A stretch of 64,000 nt of DNA from the NCBI GenBank assembly GCA_013178295.1, contig JABLWW010000008.1, positions 62,001 through 126,000 on the forward strand, given 5' to 3'. The stretch comes from Anaerolineae bacterium. Its GTDB lineage: Bacteria > Chloroflexota > Anaerolineae > Anaerolineales > Anaerolineaceae. Made by a program: the position numbers and the translations under genes. This document shows positions 17,276-29,900 of the stretch, piece after piece; positions within the stretch are counted from its first letter, which is position 1; each line of letters begins with the position of its first letter. The notes below the pieces were generated by a model. The model had not been told where the DNA came from, did no database searches, and saw only the letters and a program-made list of their open reading frames with translations.

Positions 17276-18380
17276 TGAGCGCAAAAACTGGCTTTAAACG
17301 ACAAAAGTTGTTTTCCAGCCTTTTGGTGAATGGCGTGTTGGCTGTGATTTGTCTGATCTGGATCATCCCTGCATTGGGTGTTTTTATCACTTCTTTCCGT
17401 AACAGCGAAAACCTGTTTCGTTCTGGCTGGTGGACGGTGTTCCCACACCGCATGTATGTTGAAACTGGGGAAATCAAATTGGACAAATCGGTGGATGTTA
17501 ATGGCATCATCAGCATTGAAGGGATCAATACCACGTTTGAGGAGTTGCGTAATGGTGTCATGCTTCCTGATGGACGCAAGCTGACCTGGTATGGCAATAA
17601 GCGTACCCGTTTGATCAAGGTTTCTGAGCTTAAGTGGCAGGGATTTGAGACCAGCCTGACGCTCAAAAATTACAGGGATGTCTTAACCGGGAAAGAAATT
17701 AGTTTCAAGGATGGCAGCGGTCAGGAGATTATCCGTAAGGGAAACAATCTTGGCGGCGCTTTTTTGAATTCGCTGGCAGTGACGATTCCATCTACGATCA
17801 TTCCCATTCTTATCGCTGCCTTTGCCGCCTATGGTTTTGCCTGGCTGAATTTTCCAGGTAGAAAGTTGTTTTTCACAATAGTTGTTGCCTTGTTGGTCGT
17901 GCCGCTGCAGATAGCCCTGGTTCCTATTTTGCAGGATTATACCCGCCTTAACTTGAACGGAACATTCCTGGCAATGTGGATGGCACATACCGGCTTTGGT
18001 TTGCCGCTGGCAGTGTATTTACTGTTTAATTACATCAGCAGTCTGCCGCGGGATTTGCTCGAATCGGCGTTTATTGATGGGGCTTCGAACTTCACAATTT
18101 TTACGAGCCTGATTCTCCCCCTGTCAATTCCTGCGCTGGCTTCCTTTGCCATCTTCCAGTTTCTCTGGGTATGGAATGATTACCTGGTGGCGCTGGTCTT
18201 TCTTGGTGATAAGGCTCGGGTAGTTACCTATGCGCTGGCATCCATTGTAGGTGAGAAAGGTCAGGACTGGCATTTGCTGACCGCTGGGGCGTTTGTCAGT
18301 ATGATCTTGCCGCTGACGGTGTTTTTTGCTCTTCAACGGTATTTTGTGCGCGGTTTGCTTGCTGGATCCGTTAAAGGTTA

Positions 18381-18381
<1 letters not shown>
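17275..18381 (+). CDS. Sugar ABC transporter permease (MalG/AglG-like)
   Basis: A 368-residue permease. After the first membrane helix (residues ~14-38) there is a large hydrophilic, probably extracytoplasmic insertion (about residues 45-155), as in AglG-type alpha-glucoside permeases; the rest is the standard transporter core. The EAA loop reads LLESAFIDGASNFTIFTSLILPLS. It starts at the ATG overlapping the previous stop and ends in TAATG with the first GH13 gene, so transport and hydrolysis genes are coupled. Confidence 0.93.
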
Positions 18382-21390
<3,009 letters not shown>

Positions 21391-21391
<1 letters not shown>

Positions 21392-23328
21392 TGGATCTCT
21401 CTTACCATGCTAAACGAACCTTTCAGCGGCTTTATCCCTCTTTAGAGGAACATTTTGCCTCTTTTGCTGTCAACCAGCCTGATGAATGGAAAGCGTTCAC
21501 GTGCCGTCTTGAAAGGCATTTTGAGCCGCTTTTTGGGATTTTGTATCAGCTTTATGGCAATGTCTATGATTTTTATTATTATCTCGAACAGCTGCTGATT
21601 TGCATGGCAGAGGCATGGGAACAGCGTTCGCGCGAGTTGAAAGATCTGGATGCCGAACGTGAGCAGAACCCACATTGGTTTCAGTCGAACCAGATGCTTG
21701 GAGGTGTCTGTTACGTTGATCTTTTTGCTGGCAAATTGAGGGGCATTTGTGAAAAGATACCTTACTTCAAAGAGCTGGGGTTGACCTATCTGCACCTAAT
21801 GCCTCTGTTTCAATGTCCTTCAAGAGAAAATGATGGCGGTTATGCTGTCAGCAGCTATCGAGAGGTGCGCGCTGATTTGGGGACAGTGGAGGAGTTGCAG
21901 TCTCTGGCACAGGAGCTGAGACACAATGGTATCAGTTTGGTGCTGGATTTTGTCTTCAACCACACTTCCAATGAGCATGAGTGGGCTACAAAAGCACGGG
22001 CGGGTGATCCTGAATATCAGGAGTATTTCTTTATCTTTCCTGATCGTAGTTTACCCGATTTGTATCAGCCGCATCTTCGAGAGATATTTCCCGAAGAACA
22101 CCCCGGTGCGTTTACCTATGTTCCGGAGATGAAAAAGTGGGTTTGGACAACATTTCATTCCTACCAGTGGGATTTGAATTATCAAAACCCGGCGGTTTTT
22201 GTGAGCATGGTGAAAGAAATGCTCTTTTTGGCTAACATCGGTGTTGAAGTGCTGCGTCTGGATGCGGTTGCGTTTATATGGAAACGCATGGGCACAAATT
22301 GCGAGAACTTGCCCGAAGCCCATCTTATCATTCAGGCTTTTAATATGGTGGCGCGGGTTGCAGTGCCAAGCCTGACATTCAAGTCTGAGGCGATTGTGCA
22401 TCCTGATGAAGTGATCCGTTATATCTCGCCCGGTGAATGTCAGTTGTCTTATAACCCCTTGCTGATGGCATTGCTTTGGAACTCACTTGCCACGCGCGAG
22501 GTGCGTCTTCTCAGACTGGCGTTGCAGGAACGCTTTGAATTGCCTTCTGGTTGTTCCTGGGTAAATTATGTGCGTTGCCATGATGATATTGGCTGGACGT
22601 TTTCTGACGAGGATGCGATCAGGTTGGGCATTAACGGATTTGATCACCGCAAGTTTCTCAACGCGTTTTACACGGGGCGTTTTCCGGGGAGCTTTGCGCG
22701 CGGGTTGTTTTTTCAAGAGAATCCCCGAACGGGAGACATGCGTGTTTCAGGCACCTGTGCATCACTGGCGGGATTGGAAAAGGCTATCTATGAGGAAACA
22801 GAAATCGAACAAAGGCTTGCTGTACGCCGGATTGTTTTGTTGCACGCGATCATCCTGACTATTGGGGGGATCCCCCTTATCTATCTTGGTGACGAGGTCG
22901 GCACGTTAAATGACTACTCGTATCGCCGTGATCCGGCGAAATCAAATGATAGCCGGTGGGTGCATCGCCCCTTTATTGACTGGCGTAAGATGGACAGGCG
23001 GCATGCCCCACATACATTAGAGGGGCAAATATACGGGGCAATCCAGCGCTTGATATCTTTGCGCAAGACGACGTCTGCTTTTTGCGGACAGGAAATGCGG
23101 GTGTTTGAGACAGGTAACGATCAGGTGCTGGGGTATGTCCGCAGCTATCAAGGGGAGCATGTTCTTATATTGGCAAATTTTGGTGAAACAGAGCAGCAGG
23201 TTTCAGCTGATCTTCTCAGATTGTATGGTTTAAGCTATCGCTTCGTCGACCTTTTTCGTGGGGGTGAAGTGCCTTTTGGAAATCTGACACTTGGTGCGTA
23301 CGAAGTCTATTTTTTGCGGGCGGAATAG
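21391..23328 (+). CDS. Amylosucrase-like GH13 enzyme
   Basis: A 645-residue protein of GH13 subfamily 4. It has the N-terminal helical domain specific to amylosucrases (about residues 1-90), then the (beta/alpha)8 barrel with nucleophile Asp291 (LRLDAVAF), acid/base Glu333 (KSEAI) and Asp398 (RCHDDIGW), and a C-terminal beta domain. Amylosucrases transfer glucose from sucrose to a growing alpha-1,4-glucan; related members act as sucrose hydrolases or sucrose/trehalulose-forming enzymes. With the importer upstream, this suggests sucrose or a similar sugar as substrate. ATG 21391 overlaps the GH1 stop; the upstream in-frame start would lie inside the GH1 gene. Confidence 0.9.
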
Positions 23329-23334
23329 CAAAAG

Positions 23335-23871
23335 TTAATAGATTTCCACACCGCTGATAACCCAGCGCTCATTTTCAAATGTTAGATTGAATTTGCGCCG
23401 GGTGAGTTCGCCGCCAATCTGCAAACCAAAATCCACGCTGGCGCTGCCCGTTTCAAGCGAGACGGAGCCGGTCTGAAGGGCAAAGCCTTCAATGGGGGCA
23501 TTGAAACCCAACAGACTGAGGGGATTGCTGCCGTTTAGCTGTTTTTTGAGAGACTCACTCAGGTATTGTTCCATCTCAGCTGGTGCAACCTGCGAGGCGA
23601 TCAGAAAAGCCTGGGCGACTTTCTCCGGCGTTTCGGGGTATGCTCCATCGGAGGTGCTCAGGGCTTCTGGCGGGATGCCCTCGGGCGTATCGCTTCCCTG
23701 CCCATTCCAGGTGGGCAGGGGACGCGGCACGGTCGCAGCAGGCTGGAAGGGTGTTGGCGTTGAAGCGTCCATACCAGTGGACGGTTGATGAGACAGCGCC
23801 AGCCCGCTGCCTGAACAGGCAATGATTGTCAGTGTGATGCAAAGGAGAAAAAGGAAGCCTGGTTGTCTCAT
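23335..23871 (-). CDS. Hypothetical lipoprotein
   Basis: A 178-residue exported lipoprotein: hydrophobic signal with lipobox TIIAC (Cys19), a Ser/Thr/Pro-rich spacer (about residues 25-70), then a small folded domain with alternating strands at the end (GSASVDFGLQIGGEL, NLTFENERWVISGVEIY). The layout resembles proteins with a DUF4878- or NTF2-like domain, but I cannot name the family. It directly follows the large membrane protein at 23.9-25.9 kb on the same strand, six bases apart. Confidence 0.7.
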   Translation of the reverse strand: MRQPGFLFLLCITLTIIACSGSGLALSHQPSTGMDASTPTPFQPAATVPRPLPTWNGQGSDTPEGIPPEALSTSDGAYPETPEKVAQAFLIASQVAPAEMEQYLSESLKKQLNGSNPLSLLGFNAPIEGFALQTGSVSLETGSASVDFGLQIGGELTRRKFNLTFENERWVISGVEIY

Positions 23872-23877
23872 GGTGTG

Positions 23878-25887
23878 TTATTGGCATTCTTGCAAATTAT
23901 ATAGACGGCGAAAGTCAGGCGGGAATTCCTGCTTATATTCGCGAATCAATCTCATGCAGGAGGTTTCGAGCATTTTTTGGGTTTCGATGGGCAAACTATC
24001 CCAGTATTTTAAGTCCAGATAGGCATAGTCAAACCCATAAGCGTGCAATTTGGAAGGAACGGGGTCTTCGACCAGCTTTTCCCATTCCGGCTTGCGCGTA
24101 TACAATCCGAGCGAAGAATCGGTTGGGCGTCCAAATACCACTGGAGCGCGGTGGTCAACCGGATCAAAGATCAGCGCTTGTGGCTCAAGCCGATTCCAGT
24201 AATCGCGGGTTGCTTGTGCATCGAGCTGGTTGAGAAAATTCGAATACACTGGCAATGGAGCAGCGATCATCTGGATGCCAAACAGAACCATACCGCCCAG
24301 CATGGTGATAAACAGGAGAAGCCCAATCCAAATCTTAAGGCCCTCAGAACGTTTGCGTCCCCATAACCACAACGCGGGCACTGCAAAACTGCTGCATATC
24401 CCCACGATCATACCCTGGGCGCGTGTCAGGGCGGTGATGCCTGCCTTGCTGGAAAGCTCGACAAAGCTCAACACAAGGCTGGCAATGCTGATACCAATCA
24501 AGCTGGCTTCAAACCAGCGCTGATACCGCAGCGCTTTGCTACCCCAGACGATGACCAGTGGAAGGACAATAATAATTGGCCCGATTTCCAGCAGGGCGAG
24601 GAATGCCTGCCAGGGGTTGGTCAGGGTCAAATACCCAAGATGACTGGAGAGCACGGCGGGGGGCCAAAAGAGCGAAAATTTGAAATCGAAGTAAGCGGGT
24701 CCGCTGGCAGCACCGCTGAGTTTTGCCAGCCATCCCTGAGCCAGCCCGGTGATCACCCCGCCCTGAAACAGCGAGATAACACCAGCAGGCAGGAGAATGC
24801 CTAGCCAGCGTGCAAGACTGGGAGGCAGACGCAGAGACCGCCTGCGTAGCGCTTCGAGCAGAATGACAAGCAGATATCCCAATCCTAGTGTGGCAAATGT
24901 GACCTCATTTGCCAGGGCTGAGGCTGCCAGAAGCGCGCTCAGCAGAACGCCAGCGCGCCAGCCGTGCCAGCGGTTGTGCGCCAAAAACAGCACTCCTCCG
25001 ATGACCCCTGGCAAACCGCCTGCGCCAGCATGGTAGGTCATTACCGGTGTGGCGTTGAAGCCGTTGACATAAGCAAATGGAAATGGGTAGGGCCCGCCCC
25101 CAAAAGACGCCCACGGGTTGAGCAAAGCCGCTGCCAGGTTTTCACCGCTGCCTGCGCCTGACCCGATCATTTGCACCTGAGCTGAGATTCTCTCGATAAT
25201 GGATTGCGGAAAAATGAGCAGCAGCCAGCGTGTCCCGCCCGCAAACGTTGCCATCAAGCCGCCCAGATAGGCAGCCAGCATATTGCCGGTAATGCGCTGC
25301 ACCCAAAGCCCCGTCAGAAGGATCGAAAGCGCAAAACCAAAGCCGCGCGCCACATCCAGCGCTGTCCACACATATAGATTTCCCAGCTGCACCAGTTGAG
25401 CGGCAAACAGGGCGGTGAAATAGTGATAGCTAAAACTGACTTTGGGGTCGAGGGCAAAGCGGGGTGGTATATCGCCAGTGGCTATCAATGAGACAATAGG
25501 TAGATTCTGATAGTCGTCCAGAATAGCCAGCCCGCGCCCTACCACAATAAATACATAAGCCAGTAGCGCTAGTGTGATCCACTGAAGCGGGCGGATTTGA
25601 ATGCTGAAAAGCTCACGCCAGCTATCCCTTTGCAAAGGGAAGGAGAGGGCAAGCCCAAGCACAAACACAGTTGCGGCTGCCAGCCAGCAAGCTGGCAAGA
25701 GCGGGGTGATCTGGGCGAGCAGGTTCGCCAGCCAGGTTTGTAGAATCAAGCCTACCCCCAGACCAGCTAGCGCCTGCTCGTTGGGACGCAGGTGAAATGC
25801 CCGCCGCACAAGCCACCACCCGCCAACTGTCCACAGCGCTGCCCAAAGGGCTACGGGAAGTACTTCTGTCAAGGTTTTGGATAACAC
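23878..25887 (-). CDS. Large polytopic membrane protein, GT-C-like
   Basis: A 669-residue protein with at least twelve hydrophobic segments and a soluble C-terminal part of ~100 residues (from MIAAPLPVYSNFLNQLDAQ). An outward loop after the third or fourth helix contains ILDDYQNLP and SYHYFTALFAAQL, which resembles the first-loop acidic motif of GT-C glycosyltransferases, but no family signature is decisive. It would act at the membrane, perhaps moving sugar from a polyprenyl carrier. The start is GTG 25887 with no strong ribosome binding site, so it is uncertain. It precedes the small lipoprotein gene. The 25888-25994 gap shows nothing. Confidence 0.6.
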   Translation of the reverse strand: MLSKTLTEVLPVALWAALWTVGGWWLVRRAFHLRPNEQALAGLGVGLILQTWLANLLAQITPLLPACWLAAATVFVLGLALSFPLQRDSWRELFSIQIRPLQWITLALLAYVFIVVGRGLAILDDYQNLPIVSLIATGDIPPRFALDPKVSFSYHYFTALFAAQLVQLGNLYVWTALDVARGFGFALSILLTGLWVQRITGNMLAAYLGGLMATFAGGTRWLLLIFPQSIIERISAQVQMIGSGAGSGENLAAALLNPWASFGGGPYPFPFAYVNGFNATPVMTYHAGAGGLPGVIGGVLFLAHNRWHGWRAGVLLSALLAASALANEVTFATLGLGYLLVILLEALRRRSLRLPPSLARWLGILLPAGVISLFQGGVITGLAQGWLAKLSGAASGPAYFDFKFSLFWPPAVLSSHLGYLTLTNPWQAFLALLEIGPIIIVLPLVIVWGSKALRYQRWFEASLIGISIASLVLSFVELSSKAGITALTRAQGMIVGICSSFAVPALWLWGRKRSEGLKIWIGLLLFITMLGGMVLFGIQMIAAPLPVYSNFLNQLDAQATRDYWNRLEPQALIFDPVDHRAPVVFGRPTDSSLGLYTRKPEWEKLVEDPVPSKLHAYGFDYAYLDLKYWDSLPIETQKMLETSCMRLIREYKQEFPPDFRRLYNLQECQ

Positions 25888-25994
25888 AGGGTCACTCGCT
25901 CAGTCCAGGTCTGCACTCGCTGTCGTTGCGGAGTATCAAAAGCCATCATATCATAGTTCATGCTGTGATAAGAAGATCGTTTGCGGCATTGCCC

Positions 25995-26303
25995 CTACTT
26001 TCTGCGGTTTTCACTAAAGTAGGTGTAGATATATACCAGGTAGGTGCCCAGGGCAAACGTCCCGGTAATCCCCATGAAAATGGGAGAAAGCGGAGGGGTT
26101 GCTGCCCGAAAGAAGCTGGTGGAAGCCAAAAAAAACCATACCAGTGGGTGGAACCAGCGCAGAATGATTTTGCGCCATGGGCTGCGACGTTTTGCGGCTT
26201 GCGGGTTTCTCTCGCGGGGCTTAATGAAGACATAAAGAATTGCAATAACGATGCAAAGGAGACCCCAGTTGAAGTAAGGTACTCCCAGAAATGTATTATC
26301 CAT
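25995..26303 (-). CDS. Small hypothetical membrane protein
   Basis: A 102-residue protein with three likely membrane helices (residues ~10-26, ~50-65 and ~77-95) and a basic cytosolic loop (KPRERNPQAAKRRSPWRK). ATG 26303 has GGAG six bases upstream. A competing frame in the same place (25958-26329) has no such site and a less protein-like composition. It lies 22 bases downstream of the methyltransferase gene, in the same direction. Function unknown. Confidence 0.6.
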   Translation of the reverse strand: MDNTFLGVPYFNWGLLCIVIAILYVFIKPRERNPQAAKRRSPWRKIILRWFHPLVWFFLASTSFFRAATPPLSPIFMGITGTFALGTYLVYIYTYFSENRRK

Positions 26304-26325
26304 GCTGATCTCCAATCGAATGACA

Positions 26326-27150
26326 TCACAGGATGGGTTGCTGCGCGATCACTTTAATCAGGGTAGCCGAATCGACCTGTATATCCCCGCTGAGGAACTC
26401 AGGGCGTATATGTTTCTGCGCTATTTGAAAAGCGCGCGGGTTGCTCTCAAGTATCTCCACTGTTACGTTTTTGAAGCGCCGCTCAAATATCTGGCGGTAT
26501 TGCCACAGGCGGTAGCGGTTGAGGTTGCTAGTGGGGTTGAGCAGTTTGTGCCAGACACTTGGGGAATATTTCAGCATCTCGAAGGGATATTTAAAGTAGT
26601 GGTCGCGCAGATCGATATAATGCAGGTGGATACCCTCAGGCGCGGTGATAGCAGCTAAAGCCTGAGTGATCCCCTCCACATCTTCCAGGTGCTCATACAC
26701 AGATGAGGTCAGGACAATGTCCATTGTTTCCATGCGATGTCCCTTTACCAGCTTGCGGATGTCTCCGTTGATGACCCGTAACGCGTCTTGATGGGGGATG
26801 ATATTGCCATCCTTTTCTTCCAACCATGCGCCATAGCGGGGCAGAAGGGTTCGGTTGTAAGGGGTGTCTGGCGCAAGGTCTGCCTCACAAAGCACTACCT
26901 GGCGCGCCCCCATTTCCAGCAGAGCACATCCCACTGCATACCGCCCACCATACCCCAGAATGAGCACGCGCTTGCCCTCCAAATGGCAACCAGCGGCTTT
27001 GAGAGCTTGTCGGTAACGCTCCGCCGCTTCGAGAGGGGCATCTGTTTCCAACCCAGGGCGGATGATCCAGCCTCGGCGTAATAAAAACCTTGTCAGCCAC
27101 AAGGGCATAAAGTGGCGTATCATCCGTAGAGTGAAATAGCGCAGGTTCAT
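26326..27150 (-). CDS. Class I SAM-dependent methyltransferase-like protein
   Basis: A 274-residue protein. Motif I reads VLILGYGGRYAVGCALLEMGA, the usual glycine-rich SAM loop in slightly altered form, followed by the acidic CEAD at the end of strand 2; the later TSSVYEHLEDVEGITQALAAI is like the post-motif of class I methyltransferases acting on sugars or small molecules. Residues 1-30 are basic and hydrophobic and may touch the membrane. Start ATG 27150 lacks a clear ribosome binding site. Its neighbours are GT-C-like proteins, so methylation of a cell-surface glycan is plausible but unproven. Confidence 0.75.
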   Translation of the reverse strand: MNLRYFTLRMIRHFMPLWLTRFLLRRGWIIRPGLETDAPLEAAERYRQALKAAGCHLEGKRVLILGYGGRYAVGCALLEMGARQVVLCEADLAPDTPYNRTLLPRYGAWLEEKDGNIIPHQDALRVINGDIRKLVKGHRMETMDIVLTSSVYEHLEDVEGITQALAAITAPEGIHLHYIDLRDHYFKYPFEMLKYSPSVWHKLLNPTSNLNRYRLWQYRQIFERRFKNVTVEILESNPRAFQIAQKHIRPEFLSGDIQVDSATLIKVIAQQPIL

Positions 27151-27192
27151 GGTCAAAATTCGGAGAAGTTTTATTCGCAGTGTGTCGAGGCT

Positions 27193-29271
27193 TCAGGGAC
27201 AGGAAAGCCCGGCAGCAGGAGGGGATTTAGGCTTAGGGACGAGGAGTTGCAGACCAACATCCATATAGGTGGCGGTTGGTTGGTAGTAGCATAAAACAGG
27301 TATGGAGACGTAATTCACCCAGGCGTTGTTCTCGTTGCCAAAATGGTACTGATCCGCCTGGAAGTTGATCCACAGCGGCTCGCTGATGATCAATGAAAAA
27401 CGGTGAGCGGCGAGGTCTTTATAAAAGGGCTCAAAATAGGCGCGGTTGTCTGCCATTGCCTGATCCATGAGCAGCTTTTTTTCGTACTCCGGCACTAAGG
27501 GGACATCCTTGACGAAGCCAAAGGTGAGCAGCTGCCGCTGATCGATGAAGAGCACCTCTCCTGTGTCTTTGGCTTGCGCAACTGCCAGACGGGTATCGCC
27601 AAGCACTTCGTCAATTCTGCTTTGCGCTGGCAGCGTAAGCGGGGAGGCTTTCATCATCCCTTGTGAGGCAGGAATGGCCAGAGCAATGAGCAGCAACAGG
27701 CGCAGCCACCACGGCTGTTTTTCGGGATGGAGCAGCCAGTTAAACGCCCCTGCTTCCCATGCCAGGGCAGCGGCGAATAACAGTGTAATGAGGAACATAT
27801 CCAGATTGTGTAGATTGCTGCCGCCGCCAATTTTGACACTGATGATGATGCCAACGACCAGGAATGCGGCAGAAGAGGACAGCAAAGCCAGTTTTTGCCA
27901 GATATCTAATTGCCAACGTTGGCGAATGGCAAAAAGGAACAACAAGGTGATAAGAGGAGCGGTTGCCATCAACAAACCGAGCAAAATGCCGGGCGGGTAG
28001 GTATTATTTGGCAGCAAACGATCCCAGAGCAAAGGCTGCCGGTTGACAACATTGGTGATACCTTCCACACTGACAGCGCTTGGGCCGCTGCTGGCGCCTG
28101 CCAGCGCGGCGCGAATCTGCGGCAGAAGATCAACAATACCGTAGCCACCAACAACTCCTCCGATAGCTAAAACAATAGCTCTTTGCCACCCCGTGCTGGC
28201 TGTGAGCTTTTGTTGAGATGTGCGCCACAGCGTTTGCCAGAAGTTTTTTCCCAGAGCTACAATAAACTCCCGTAATGAATGAGCTGTCAGCGGTGGTGCT
28301 TCGACCAGGGCGAGCATTGCTGCCCAGATGCTGGGGGCAAAGAGCCAGGTAAAGCGGCTCATACGCGTGGCGTACCCTGTTATCACCATCAAGATGAAGC
28401 CAAGCCACAGCGGAGTGCGGCGGGTGAGCGCGACCAGGATGGCGGATAGCACCAAAGGGGTGTAGATTGGACCCTGGTTGAGGAAAAGCAAAGACCACAA
28501 CCCGAACAGCAGCCAGCCAAAGCGGTACTGCTTGCGTAAGGGCAGTATTGCCCAGCCAAGCAGAATGTAGGGCACACTGAAGACAAAGGCACTCCAAAAA
28601 CGCACCCACCAGATGCTGATTCCAGGTATCAGGAAGGGCAGCCCCCAGAGGCTCTGCCTACCCAGATCAATAAAGGCGTTGATGGGCTGATTTGCAGGGT
28701 AGTCATACAATCGCCGCCCAAACAGGACAGAGTAATCCCACAGACGGTTGCCCTCTGACCAGTACAAACTAAAAGGATAACTGGTGGTGTTGCGAAAGGC
28801 ATTCGCAAGCGCAAAGATACTACCATATACCACGATGGCGGCATACAGCCCTTTCCAACTGAACGAAGCTTGCTGGTCGGCGGCAAGCCATGCTGCGAGA
28901 GCCAGCGCAGTGAGGTAAATCATCAGACGGATGAATGTGCCTTGAAAATTAGTGTTCCAGTGGGTGTACAGATAAAACCAGCAGGGAGCCAGCGCTACGA
29001 TACAGACAATGACCCAGCGTATCCAGCCTAGACGATTGCGCAGAAGCCGCAGGGGGCGCAGATGTCGGTCGAACCAGATTTGTGTCAGTCCCGCCAGGGA
29101 GATGGTGGCAGTCAGCATCAGCACAGCTAGCAGCGAAGGTGGTAGTCTGCCGCCGTGGGGCATAAGTTCCAGGTGGCGTGCAGAGACATTCTGAATGACA
29201 CCCCACACAAGTGCAATGAGCAACAAAGTGGCAAACAGACGGAGGATGACGTTTGTTTTTTTGAAGGACAT
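27193..29271 (-). CDS. Large polytopic membrane protein, GT-C-like
   Basis: A 692-residue protein with about twelve to fourteen hydrophobic segments and a soluble C-terminal tail (from about residue 565). The loop YWSEGNRLWDYSVLFGRRLYDYPANQP sits where GT-C glycosyltransferases carry their acidic active-site loop, but the typical DD/DE pair is replaced by SEGN, so catalysis is uncertain. I chose ATG 29271 (MSFKKTN), nine bases after the nitroreductase stop; the longer frame would overlap that gene. Likely a surface glycan or lipid-sugar enzyme. Confidence 0.6.
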   Translation of the reverse strand: MSFKKTNVILRLFATLLLIALVWGVIQNVSARHLELMPHGGRLPPSLLAVLMLTATISLAGLTQIWFDRHLRPLRLLRNRLGWIRWVIVCIVALAPCWFYLYTHWNTNFQGTFIRLMIYLTALALAAWLAADQQASFSWKGLYAAIVVYGSIFALANAFRNTTSYPFSLYWSEGNRLWDYSVLFGRRLYDYPANQPINAFIDLGRQSLWGLPFLIPGISIWWVRFWSAFVFSVPYILLGWAILPLRKQYRFGWLLFGLWSLLFLNQGPIYTPLVLSAILVALTRRTPLWLGFILMVITGYATRMSRFTWLFAPSIWAAMLALVEAPPLTAHSLREFIVALGKNFWQTLWRTSQQKLTASTGWQRAIVLAIGGVVGGYGIVDLLPQIRAALAGASSGPSAVSVEGITNVVNRQPLLWDRLLPNNTYPPGILLGLLMATAPLITLLFLFAIRQRWQLDIWQKLALLSSSAAFLVVGIIISVKIGGGSNLHNLDMFLITLLFAAALAWEAGAFNWLLHPEKQPWWLRLLLLIALAIPASQGMMKASPLTLPAQSRIDEVLGDTRLAVAQAKDTGEVLFIDQRQLLTFGFVKDVPLVPEYEKKLLMDQAMADNRAYFEPFYKDLAAHRFSLIISEPLWINFQADQYHFGNENNAWVNYVSIPVLCYYQPTATYMDVGLQLLVPKPKSPPAAGLSCP

Positions 29272-29279
29272 GGTCTGTG

Positions 29280-29900
29280 TCAGTTTGTTTTTAGCAGCCA
29301 TCTGAGGTAATCTAGAACGACTCCCCAAAGGGCAGCAATGCGTTGTCGGGAATCGGGTGAGCGCGCCGCCCTCAGCCCGCTTCCATAGGTCTGATAGTGA
29401 ATGCGCGCCGGGTCATACTGTGTGCGCGGCGTTTTTTGCTCCATTGGGTAGCCGATATTGATGGCGCAGAGTGGGGTAACCCCCGCTGGCAGGTCGAGCG
29501 CGCTTGAAATGCGTTTGACCAGGTTGTAAATAGGATAGATACCCACCCAACACGCGCCCAGTCCCAGCCCGGCAGCTGCCAGAAGGATATTTTCGGTGGC
29601 GGCGCTGCAATCCTGCACCCAGAACTTTTCCGCCACAATTCTGTTTTTGGCTATTGCCGGATTACCGCAGACGATAATGGTTAGTGGGGCATTGTGCTTT
29701 CCAAATGGCAGAAGATTCTGCACCTGCGCCAGCCTGGATGGATTGGTGATGACAATAAACTCCCAGGGTTTGGCGTTGGTGGCAGAGGGCGCTGCCATGC
29801 CTGCCTGAAGCAGCCGGTCTATGACTTCTTCAGGGACGCTCTGGGTGGTGAATTTGCGGATACTTCTGCGGGTAAAGATATGAGCGAGGATATCAGCCAT
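29280..29900 (-). CDS. Nitroreductase-family flavoprotein
   Basis: A 206-residue FMN-dependent oxidoreductase. The N-terminal TRRSIRKFTTQSVPEEVIDRLL is the FMN-phosphate-binding motif, followed by APSATNAKPWEFIVI and, near residue 115, AAAGLGLGACWVGIYP. Such enzymes reduce nitro groups, quinones or enones with NAD(P)H; the natural substrate is not known. Its ATG overlaps the stop of the upstream membrane protein (TAATG), and the next gene begins nine bases after its end, so it is embedded in a run of membrane-protein genes. Confidence 0.9.
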   Translation of the reverse strand: MADILAHIFTRRSIRKFTTQSVPEEVIDRLLQAGMAAPSATNAKPWEFIVITNPSRLAQVQNLLPFGKHNAPLTIIVCGNPAIAKNRIVAEKFWVQDCSAATENILLAAAGLGLGACWVGIYPIYNLVKRISSALDLPAGVTPLCAINIGYPMEQKTPRTQYDPARIHYQTYGSGLRAARSPDSRQRIAALWGVVLDYLRWLLKTN